A stretch of DNA of 10,037 bases. Origin: an uncultured Gammaproteobacteria bacterium. GTDB lineage: Bacteria; Pseudomonadota; Gammaproteobacteria; UBA9214. The stretch lies in the NCBI GenBank assembly GCA_905480065.1, contig CAJQOV010000131.1, forward strand, positions 1 through 10,037, read 5' to 3'. A program made the translations under genes and the position numbers. Under the pieces are notes generated by a model. That model was not told the origin of the DNA. It worked only from the letters and a program-made list of their open reading frames with translations, and did not search any database. This document shows, piece after piece, positions 1-5,359 of the stretch; positions within the stretch are counted from its first letter, which is position 1; the number at the start of each line of letters is the position of its first letter.

Positions 1-228
1 GTGCATGGCTGGCTGAAGATCGGTGCCGGTGCCGGCGCAATTCGCTCCTCGTTGTACAATATCGGGCGGGTACTGTCGGAACGGTTTGATGAGAATGGTG
101 CTGCCTGGCTGGAAATCCGTATGGCACAGCGCAATATCGACAGGCTGGTACGTGAGTCGAACGGCGCGTGTGAGTTTCATTTGACGCAATCCGTTGGTAT
201 GGTAGCGGGTACTGCGCAAGCATCCTGA
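1..228 (+). CDS. hflX: GTPase HflX, C-terminal end (partial, 5' end outside the window)
   Basis: These are the last 75 codons of a gene that enters from the left and stops with TGA at 226-228. The GTG at base 1 is simply an in-frame valine codon and not the start. HflX is a ribosome-associated GTPase that splits stalled or heat-damaged 70S ribosomes. The visible part lies beyond the G domain and holds no nucleotide-binding motif. It shows the small C-terminal domain pattern of the family: a turn followed by I-R-S-S-L-Y near residue 17, a beta strand ending in L-E-I-R-M near residue 40, and a helix with R-L near residue 49, comparable to the R-S-R-L-Y and V-R-M elements of E. coli HflX. The identification rests equally on context, because hflX directly precedes hflK and hflC in most gammaproteobacteria. 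The tail after residue 55 is not one I recognise and may be lineage specific. Confidence 0.85.
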   Translation: MHGWLKIGAGAGAIRSSLYNIGRVLSERFDENGAAWLEIRMAQRNIDRLVRESNGACEFHLTQSVGMVAGTAQAS

Positions 229-232
229 CCGT

Positions 233-261
233 TTGAACCTGTCGCAGGTGTGCAACATACT
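233..261 (+). promoter_or_regulatory. Candidate sigma-70 promoter for hflKC
   Basis: TTGAAC at 233-238 (4 of 6 to TTGACA) and CATACT at 256-261 (4 of 6 to TATAAT) are separated by exactly 17 bases, in the 70-base gap between the hflX stop and the hflK start. A start near 268 would give a leader of about 31 bases carrying the GGAG of hflK. A short inverted repeat (ACCTG, TCG, CAGGT at 237-249) overlaps the spacer. The hflKC genes could equally be read from promoters upstream of hflX. The match is modest and GC-rich DNA yields such pairs by chance. Confidence 0.3.
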
Positions 262-298
262 GATGCATGCCGCGATTTTGGCTGACTGGAGAAAAACT

Positions 299-1423
299 AT
301 GGCCTGGAATGAACCGGGTGGCGGTAACCGTGACCCGTGGGGTGGCAAGGGTGATGATAAGGGTCCACCCGACCTCGATGAAGTAGCGCGCAAGCTGCGC
401 GAACGCATGAACGGCCTGTTCGGCGGCGCCGGCAAGCGCGGTAGCGGCAAGCCGTTTCCGTACCAGCTGGTGCTGGTGCTGGTGCTGGCCGCGTGGGTGA
501 TCTCGGGCATCTATATTGTCGAGCCAGCCGAACGTGGCGTGGTGCTGCGCCTGGGCAAGTTTCACACCATCACCACGCCGGGTCCGCACTGGTATATGCG
601 TGGCATCGAAACGCTTGGCATGGTCGATGTCGACCAGCTGCGTACCGTCAGTCACCGCGCCAAGATGCTGACCAAGGACGAGAACATCGTGCAGGTCGAA
701 CTGGCCGTGCAGTACCAGGTGAAGGACGCCAGGGAATACCTGTTCCAGGTGCGTGACCCCGACTTTACCCTGCAGGAGGCGACAGAGAGTGCACTGCGCG
801 AGGTCATCGGTGGCATCACCATGGATGATTTTCTCAGTGGCGGTCGTGGCAGCATCGTGCAACAGACCAAGAACCTGACCCAGGAGATGCTCGACAAGTA
901 CCGTACCGGGCTGATCCTGACCAGTGTCAACCTGCAGGATCCGCAACCCCCGGAAGAGGTGCAGGGCGCGTTCGAGGACGCCATCAAGGCGCAGGAAGAC
1001 GAGCAGCGCTACAAGAACCAGGCCGAAGCCTATGCGCTGGATATCCTGCCGCGCGCACGCGGTGATGCTACGCGCCTGCGCGAGGCAGCCAACGCCTACC
1101 GGGAGCAGATCGTTGCCAAGGCGGAGGGTGAGGCCAGCCGCTTCACGCAGACGCTGACAGAATATGAAAAGGCCCCGGAAGTGACGCGCAAGCGCATGTA
1201 CCTCGAGACCATGGAATATGTGCTGTCCAATACCAGCAAGGTCATCATGCAGGTCAAGAGCGGCAATAGCATGACCTATATACCGCTCGACAGGCTGATG
1301 CAAAACCGCAGTGACATCAACGCGGGCACCGAGCCCAACAATCCGGGCACCGTAAACCCGGTGCCGGACCTCAAGCAGGACTCACGCCTGCGCAGCAGCT
1401 CGCGCAGTGAAGGAGCGAGATAA
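299..1423 (+). CDS. hflK: HflK, SPFH-domain subunit of the FtsH-associated HflKC complex
   Basis: This encodes a 374-residue inner-membrane protein with a large periplasmic domain. With HflC it forms the cage-like assembly that surrounds FtsH and modulates degradation of membrane and regulatory proteins. Residues 1-52 are a Gly/Pro/charged cytoplasmic tail beginning M-A-W-N-E-P with a D-P-W-G-G motif, typical of HflK. One transmembrane helix lies at about 55-73, then E-P-A-E-R-G-V-V-L-R-L-G-K opens the SPFH (band 7) domain. A long charged, Ala/Glu/Arg-rich helix at about 220-300 follows, then a Q/S/N/P-rich tail. I chose the ATG at 299 over the in-frame TTG at 233 because GGAG lies at 288-291 with seven bases of spacing and the protein then starts with the family N-terminus. 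Its stop overlaps the hflC start by one base (TAATG), which indicates translational coupling. No catalytic protease residues are expected or seen. Confidence 0.96.
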   Translation: MAWNEPGGGNRDPWGGKGDDKGPPDLDEVARKLRERMNGLFGGAGKRGSGKPFPYQLVLVLVLAAWVISGIYIVEPAERGVVLRLGKFHTITTPGPHWYMRGIETLGMVDVDQLRTVSHRAKMLTKDENIVQVELAVQYQVKDAREYLFQVRDPDFTLQEATESALREVIGGITMDDFLSGGRGSIVQQTKNLTQEMLDKYRTGLILTSVNLQDPQPPEEVQGAFEDAIKAQEDEQRYKNQAEAYALDILPRARGDATRLREAANAYREQIVAKAEGEASRFTQTLTEYEKAPEVTRKRMYLETMEYVLSNTSKVIMQVKSGNSMTYIPLDRLMQNRSDINAGTEPNNPGTVNPVPDLKQDSRLRSSSRSEGAR

Positions 1424-2289
1424 TGGATACCCGCATGTTACTGATACCGGTCGGATTGCTGTTGCTGGTTGGCTTCAGCTCGATCTTCGTGGTGGATGAA
1501 CGGCAGGTTGCCATCCGCTTCCAGCTGGGTGAAATCGTGCGTTCCGACTACCCGCCGGGGTTGCACTGGAAGGCGCCCTGGCCGGTGAATAACGTACGCA
1601 AGTTTGACAAGCGCATCCTCTACCTGGACGCCCGTCCGGAACGCTTTCTGACCCGCGAGAAGAAGAATGTCTCGGTGAGTTTCTTCATCAAGTGGCGCAT
1701 AGCGGACCCGGCAACTTACTATACCTCGTTCATGGGTGATGAGCGCCAGGCCAGCCTGCGATTGATGCAGATTATCAAGAATGGCCTGCAACTCGAGTTT
1801 GATCAGCGCACGATTACCCAGGTGGTGTCCGGCGAACGGCAGCAGATGATGACAAGCCTGACCAAAATCGGGAACAGCGAAGTCAGCCAGTTCGGCATCG
1901 AGATCATCGACGTCCGTATCAAGCAGATCGAGTTGCCGGAAGACGTGCGCAACTCGGTGTACCAGCGCATGAATTCCGAGCGCGAGCGGATTGCCAAGGA
2001 GCATCGTGCACAGGGTGAAGAGGCTGCCAAGGGCATACGGGCCGTCGCGGAAAAGGAACGTACAGTGATGCTCGCCGTGGCTGCGCGTGATGCGGAGATC
2101 TCCCGGGGTGAGGGCGATGCCAGGGCCACTGAAATATACGGCAAGGCCTACGGGAAAAACCAGGAGTTTTACGAATTCTATCGCAGCATGAATGCCTACC
2201 GGTCCGCGTTGTCCAGCCAGCAGGACATCCTGGTGCTGGAGCCGGATTCGGATTTCTTCCGCTATTTCGGCAGCGAATCCGGCAAGTAG
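1423..2289 (+). CDS. hflC: HflC, SPFH-domain partner of HflK, modulator of FtsH
   Basis: The 288-residue product has a single N-terminal transmembrane segment at about residues 5-25, immediately followed by V-D-E-R-Q-V-A-I-R-F, the usual start of the HflC band 7 domain. P-P-G-L-H-W-K-A-P near residue 45 and the R-F-L-T-R-E-K-K-N-V stretch near 84 are also characteristic. Residues about 185-240 form the long E/R/A-rich helix that packs against HflK, including R-M-N-S-E-R-E-R-I-A-K-E and A-E-I-S-R-G-E-G-D-A. The C-terminus carries the conserved pattern F-Y-R-S-M-N-A-Y then L-V-L-E-P-D-S-D-F-F-R-Y-F. AGGAG at 1411-1415 lies seven bases before the ATG. The length is slightly below that of E. coli HflC (334), mainly because an insertion in the E. 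coli protein is absent, as in many other gammaproteobacteria. Function is inferred from the family: it is an accessory regulator and not itself a protease. Confidence 0.96.
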   Translation: MDTRMLLIPVGLLLLVGFSSIFVVDERQVAIRFQLGEIVRSDYPPGLHWKAPWPVNNVRKFDKRILYLDARPERFLTREKKNVSVSFFIKWRIADPATYYTSFMGDERQASLRLMQIIKNGLQLEFDQRTITQVVSGERQQMMTSLTKIGNSEVSQFGIEIIDVRIKQIELPEDVRNSVYQRMNSERERIAKEHRAQGEEAAKGIRAVAEKERTVMLAVAARDAEISRGEGDARATEIYGKAYGKNQEFYEFYRSMNAYRSALSSQQDILVLEPDSDFFRYFGSESGK

Positions 2290-2320
2290 CACACATGACT
2301 TGCAGCGCAGTGACAACCAG

Positions 2321-2338
2321 CCCGGGCGTATGCCCGGG
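2321..2338 (+). other. Perfect GC-rich hairpin between hflC and the DUF2065 gene
   Basis: CCCGGGC at 2321-2327 pairs perfectly with GCCCGGG at 2332-2338 around a GTAT tetraloop, and a possible G-U pair extends the stem. It lies 31 bases after the hflC stop and 21 bases before the next start. The bases after it are TGTTGACGG, with no T-tract, so it is not a standard intrinsic terminator. It could attenuate read-through, protect the 3' end of hflKC mRNA from exonucleases, or mark a processing site. The structure is seen directly and its role is inferred. Confidence 0.6.
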
Positions 2339-2359
2339 TGTTGACGGGTAGTGCAGTTG

Positions 2360-2545
2360 ATGTGGACCGACCTGCTGGCCGCGCTGGCGCTGGTGCTGGT
2401 CATCGAAGGGATGGTTCCGTTTGCCAATCCGCAATCGTTGCGACGCATGCTGGAGACGCTCGGGCAACTGGACGATCGCTCGTTGCGGATTGCGGGACTG
2501 GTCAGCATGGTATGCGGGCTGATCCTGTTGTACATCGTGCGCTAG
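2360..2545 (+). CDS. yjeT: DUF2065 small inner-membrane protein (YjeT family)
   Basis: This 61-residue protein is almost all membrane: one helix at about residues 4-20 (L-A-A-L-A-L-V-L-V-I-E-G-M) and a second at about 43-60 (I-A-G-L-V-S-M-V-C-G-L-I-L-L-Y). They are joined by a short polar stretch containing N-P-Q-S-L-R-R-M. The L-A-L-V-L-V-(I/L)-E-G motif and the two-helix layout match the DUF2065/YjeT family, which in E. coli lies between hflC and purA. Its biochemical role is not established. Position next to hflKC suggests a membrane quality-control link, which is inference. I chose the ATG at 2360 over the in-frame GTG at 2351 because it aligns with the E. coli N-terminus, but its ribosome site is weak (GGG at 2346-2348, 11 bases away). 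hisZ follows after 20 bases. Confidence 0.88.
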   Translation: MWTDLLAALALVLVIEGMVPFANPQSLRRMLETLGQLDDRSLRIAGLVSMVCGLILLYIVR

Positions 2546-2565
2546 CATCTGTGGCAGGAAACGAT

Positions 2566-3750
2566 ATGAGCAGCAAAGACCAATGGCTGTTGCCGGAAGG
2601 TATCGAGGAAGTCCTGCCCCCCGAGGCCTGGCGGCTGGAGCGCGCCCGGCGCGAATTGCTCGACCTGTTCGAGCGCTGGGGATACCAGCTGATCATGCCG
2701 CCGTTCATCGAATACCTCGAATCCCTGCTCACCGGCACCGGCAACGACCTGGACCTGCAGACGTTCAAGGTAACGGACCAGTTAAGCGGGCGCATGATGG
2801 GCATCCGTGCCGACATGACACCGCAGGCGGCGCGCATCGATGCGCATCCGCTGCATCGGGATGCCCCCAATCGCCTGTGCTACATGGGAACCGTGCTGCA
2901 AACGCGTAGCGACGGTTTCGGTGGTTCACGCAGCCCGCTGCAGGTGGGCGCCGAGCTGTTCGGGCATGCGGGTATCGAAAGCGATGTGGAGATCCTGTCG
3001 CTGGTGCTGGAAGCGCTGGCCATGCTGGAAATCCGCGATGTCCATGTCAACCTGGGTCATGTCGGTATCTTCCGTGGCCTCGCCCGTGATGCCGGCCTTG
3101 CGACGACGCAGGAAAATGAATTGTTCGAAGCCTTGCAGCGCAAGGCCGTGACCGAGATCGATGAGATACTCGATGCAGCGGTGGCCGATGACGGACAGCG
3201 TGAACGCCTCGCCGCACTGGCCGCGCTGAATGGCGGCTGGGATGTGCTGTACGGCGCGCGCGAGGCGCTCGACGGCGCCGGGCCGGGCGTGATGCAGGCA
3301 CTGGAAAACCTGCGTGCCATCGCCGAACGTCTGCAGCAGCGCGTCAGCGACATCCAGCTGGATTTCGATCTGGCCGAGCTGCGTGGCTACAAGTACCAGA
3401 CCGGCATGGTGTTTGCGGTGTTTGTGCCCGGCAGCGGCCGGGAGATCGCGCGCGGCGGACGCTACGATGCGGTCGGGGAAGTTTTCGGCCGTGCCCGTCC
3501 CGCTACCGGCTTCAGTACCGACCTGCGTACCCTGATGGACCTCAGCGAGCGTGACTTTGGGGGCCATCCGGGTGCAATATTCGCACCCGCGATCCATGAT
3601 GCAACACTTGACCAGCGGGTAATGGACTTGCGTGCACAGGGGGAAACCGTTGTCTGCGGCTTGCCCGGCCAGTCTGGCGGTGCCGCTGAGTCGGGTTGTG
3701 ATCGCATACTGGACAGGGGTGCCGGAGACTGGGTGGTCAGGCCGGTGTGA
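2566..3750 (+). CDS. hisZ: HisZ, ATP phosphoribosyltransferase regulatory subunit
   Basis: HisZ is a catalytically inactive paralogue of histidyl-tRNA synthetase. It binds the short form of HisG and is needed for activity and histidine feedback of the first step of histidine synthesis (ATP plus PRPP to phosphoribosyl-ATP). The 394-residue length fits the family and is shorter than HisRS, because the anticodon-binding domain is missing. Visible features are W-L-L-P-E-G-I-E-E-V-L-P-P-E at 7-20, I-E-Y-L-E-S-L-L-T-G at 48-57, the class II motif region R-A-D-M-T-P-Q-A-A-R-I-D-A-H at 81-94, and R-G-G-R-Y-D at 296-301 followed by A-T-G-F-S-T-D-L. The motif 2 arginine context of true synthetases is replaced near residues 106-131, in line with a non-enzyme. 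Start ATG has AGGAA at 2556-2560. It probably shares the transcript of the upstream DUF2065 gene and precedes purA. It implies a short HisG elsewhere in this genome. Confidence 0.95.
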   Translation: MSSKDQWLLPEGIEEVLPPEAWRLERARRELLDLFERWGYQLIMPPFIEYLESLLTGTGNDLDLQTFKVTDQLSGRMMGIRADMTPQAARIDAHPLHRDAPNRLCYMGTVLQTRSDGFGGSRSPLQVGAELFGHAGIESDVEILSLVLEALAMLEIRDVHVNLGHVGIFRGLARDAGLATTQENELFEALQRKAVTEIDEILDAAVADDGQRERLAALAALNGGWDVLYGAREALDGAGPGVMQALENLRAIAERLQQRVSDIQLDFDLAELRGYKYQTGMVFAVFVPGSGREIARGGRYDAVGEVFGRARPATGFSTDLRTLMDLSERDFGGHPGAIFAPAIHDATLDQRVMDLRAQGETVVCGLPGQSGGAAESGCDRILDRGAGDWVVRPV

Positions 3751-3781
3751 GCCGGTGGTTCATTACAGCATCCATTAACCA

Positions 3782-3811
3782 TTACCAGGGAAGTGCTGAT
3801 TACTTCATTAT
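3782..3811 (+). promoter_or_regulatory. Candidate sigma-70 promoter for purA
   Basis: TTACCA at 3782-3787 and CATTAT at 3806-3811 each match four of six consensus bases and are 18 bases apart. They are followed by a GC-rich CTCGCG segment. Transcription starting near 3818 would give a leader of about 185 bases that includes the downstream repeats. The pair is the best I can find in the AT-richer part of the gap, but it is not strong and remains a guess. Confidence 0.25.
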
Positions 3812-3872
3812 CTCGCGTCAGTGCGGCGGGCGAGGTGCGGCAATCTGCAGCGATCGCATCAGGCCGCCAGAG

Positions 3873-3909
3873 ATTGCCGCAGTGCTGCGTTCCACGCAAT
3901 GACGCAATG
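3873..3909 (+). repeat. Overlapping hairpins and 8-bp tandem repeat in the purA leader
   Basis: ACGCAATG occurs twice in direct tandem at 3894-3901 and 3902-3909. TGCGT at 3886-3890 pairs with ACGCA at 3894-3898 across a three-base loop, and could instead pair with the second copy at 3902-3906. ATTGC at 3873-3877 can pair with either GCAAT (3896-3900 or 3904-3908), and CGCAG at 3878-3882 with CTGCG at 3885-3889. The segment therefore allows mutually exclusive foldings in the mRNA. Whether this is used for control is unknown. Confidence 0.5.
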
Positions 3910-3921
3910 ATCCGCGGTTCC

Positions 3922-3935
3922 CGAAAACCGTTTCG
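3922..3935. promoter_or_regulatory. Palindromic operator-like site upstream of purA
   Basis: CGAAA at 3922-3926 and TTTCG at 3931-3935 are perfect inverted repeats around ACCG. The 14-base size and its A-run/T-run arms resemble a LacI/PurR-type operator, and E. coli purA is controlled by PurR. However, the centre is not aligned with the PurR consensus (CGCAAAC then GTTTGCG), so it cannot be called a PurR box. It lies 67 bases before the purA start. Confidence 0.2.
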
Positions 3936-4002
3936 AACGACAGTGAGCGGGCGTGTTTGTCCGGTGCGACTGCCGGTTCGGCGCTAAACCAGAGAGAACG
4001 AT

Positions 4003-5295
4003 ATGGGCAAGAACGTGGTAGTCATTGGCACCCAGTGGGGCGATGAAGGCAAGGGCAAGGTCGTTGACCTGCTGACTGACCGGGCAGCCGCCGTGGTGCG
4101 TTTCCAGGGCGGGCACAATGCCGGGCATACGCTGGTGATCGATGGCGCCAAGACCGTCCTGCACCTGATTCCATCCGGCATTCTGCGTGACAACGTGCTG
4201 TGCCTGATCGGTAACGGTGTGGTGCTGTCACCGACCGCCCTGCTGGAAGAGCTCGATATGCTGGAAGCGGCGGGTGTGCCGGCACGTGCACGCCTGAAGA
4301 TCAGCGAATCCTGCCCGTTGATCCTGCCGTACCATATCGCGCTGGACCAGGCGCGCGAGCTGGCGCGGGGCAAGAAGGCGATCGGCACCACCGGCCGCGG
4401 TATCGGTCCGGCCTACGAAGACAAGGTCTCGCGGCGCGGACTGCGACTCGGCGAGCTGCTCGATCCGGGCCACTTTACCGAGCGCCTGCGCGAGGTGATG
4501 GAATATCACAACCATGCGCTGGTGCATTATTTCAAGGTTCAGGCGGTGGACTATCAACAGGTGCTGGACGAGGCGCTGGCGCAGGGTGAAAAGATCGCCC
4601 CGATGGTGGATGACATCCCCGGGTTGTTACACCGCATGCGCAAGGCGGGTGACAACATCATGTTCGAGGGCGCGCAGGGTGCGTTGCTGGATATCGATCA
4701 CGGTACCTATCCGTATGTAACCTCGTCCACCACCACCGCCGGTGGTGCAGCCAGCGGCAGTGGTGTGGGACCGCGCCACCTCGATTACGTGCTGGGCATC
4801 GTCAAGGCCTACACCACGCGCGTCGGTGCCGGCCCGTTTCCTACCGAGCTGTTTGATGCCGATGGCGACTACCTGGGCGAGAAGGGCCATGAATTCGGCG
4901 CTACCACCGGCCGCAAGCGACGCTGTGGCTGGCTTGACACGGTTGCACTGAAGCGGTCACTGGAAATCAACAGCGTATCCGGCATGTGCATCACCAAGCT
5001 GGATGTGCTGGACGGACTGCAGCAGCTGAAAATCTGTGTTGCCTACCGGCTCCACGGCAGGCGCATCGAGGTGCCGCCGGTGGGTGCCGACCTGCTCGAG
5101 CAATGTGAACCTGAATACATCGAGCTGCCGGGCTGGCAGGAGTCCACGGCAGGTGCAAAAAGTCTCAGCGCGTTACCGGCCAATGCACAGGCGTACCTGC
5201 GCAAGGTTGAAGAGTTGTGCGAGACGTCGATTGCCATCGTTTCCACCGGCCCGGATCGCACCGAGACACTGATCCTGGACAACCCGTTCGGCTAG
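4003..5295 (+). CDS. purA: Adenylosuccinate synthetase
   Basis: PurA is a cytoplasmic enzyme that joins IMP and aspartate using GTP to give adenylosuccinate, the first committed step from IMP to AMP. The 430-residue length is close to the E. coli enzyme (432). The N-terminal G-T-Q-W-G-D-E-G-K-G-K at 9-19 is the GTP-binding loop with the catalytic base Asp14, and G-G-H-N-A-G-H at 36-42 supplies the catalytic His42. Further family motifs are T-T-G-R-G-I-G-P-A-Y (IMP-binding loop, near 128), G-A-Q-G-A-L-L-D-I-D-H-G-T-Y-P near 224, T-T-G-R-K-R-R-C-G-W-L-D near 302 (aspartate loop), and K-L-D-V-L-D-G-L and S-T-G-P-D-R-T-E-T at the guanine site. All key residues I looked for are present. It follows hisZ by 252 bases and probably has its own promoter. 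It converges with the transporter gene 64 bases downstream, where I see no clear terminator hairpin. Confidence 0.98.
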   Translation: MGKNVVVIGTQWGDEGKGKVVDLLTDRAAAVVRFQGGHNAGHTLVIDGAKTVLHLIPSGILRDNVLCLIGNGVVLSPTALLEELDMLEAAGVPARARLKISESCPLILPYHIALDQARELARGKKAIGTTGRGIGPAYEDKVSRRGLRLGELLDPGHFTERLREVMEYHNHALVHYFKVQAVDYQQVLDEALAQGEKIAPMVDDIPGLLHRMRKAGDNIMFEGAQGALLDIDHGTYPYVTSSTTTAGGAASGSGVGPRHLDYVLGIVKAYTTRVGAGPFPTELFDADGDYLGEKGHEFGATTGRKRRCGWLDTVALKRSLEINSVSGMCITKLDVLDGLQQLKICVAYRLHGRRIEVPPVGADLLEQCEPEYIELPGWQESTAGAKSLSALPANAQAYLRKVEELCETSIAIVSTGPDRTETLILDNPFG

Positions 5296-5359
5296 CGTTC
5301 CCCGCGCGATTCCCGCCGGCTTGCGTCAACCTGGTTGTCGCGAGCCCTTGTTGCCCGGT

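Larger units (their letters stand above)
3751..4002 (+). other. Non-coding purA leader region
   Basis: These 252 bases separate hisZ from purA. I find no convincing gene: the only open frames are short, on either strand, and lack a ribosome site or recognisable protein pattern. The stretch contains CATTA three times (3761, 3773, 3780), a candidate promoter, a cluster of overlapping inverted and tandem repeats at 3873-3909 and a palindrome at 3922-3935. The purA ribosome site (AGAGAG at 3991-3996) lies six bases before the start. There is no recognisable riboswitch or intrinsic terminator. It is the longest gene-free gap in the window and the likely control region of purA. Confidence 0.7.

Noticed and set aside
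233..298. An upstream start of hflK at the in-frame TTG (233)
   Set aside because: The extra 22 residues do not resemble HflK. The ATG at 299 has a good GGAG site and gives the conserved N-terminus.
1438..2535. A 365-codon minus-strand open frame opposite hflC and the DUF2065 gene
   Set aside because: It is antisense to two well-supported genes, has no family pattern, and its length is explained by the absence of reverse stop codons in GC-rich coding DNA.
3922..3935. A true PurR box before purA
   Set aside because: The arms are palindromic, but the centre is shifted and the CGCAAAC-GTTTGCG consensus is not met. It is kept only as an operator-like palindrome.
3793..3987. A 64-codon open frame in the hisZ-purA gap
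   Set aside because: No ribosome site, no recognisable pattern and arginine/serine-rich chance composition. The gap is better explained as a leader region.
5296..5359. A bidirectional terminator between convergent purA and the transporter
   Set aside because: Only a four-pair stem (CAAC with GTTG) is visible and there is no T- or A-tract on either side, so a terminator cannot be supported.
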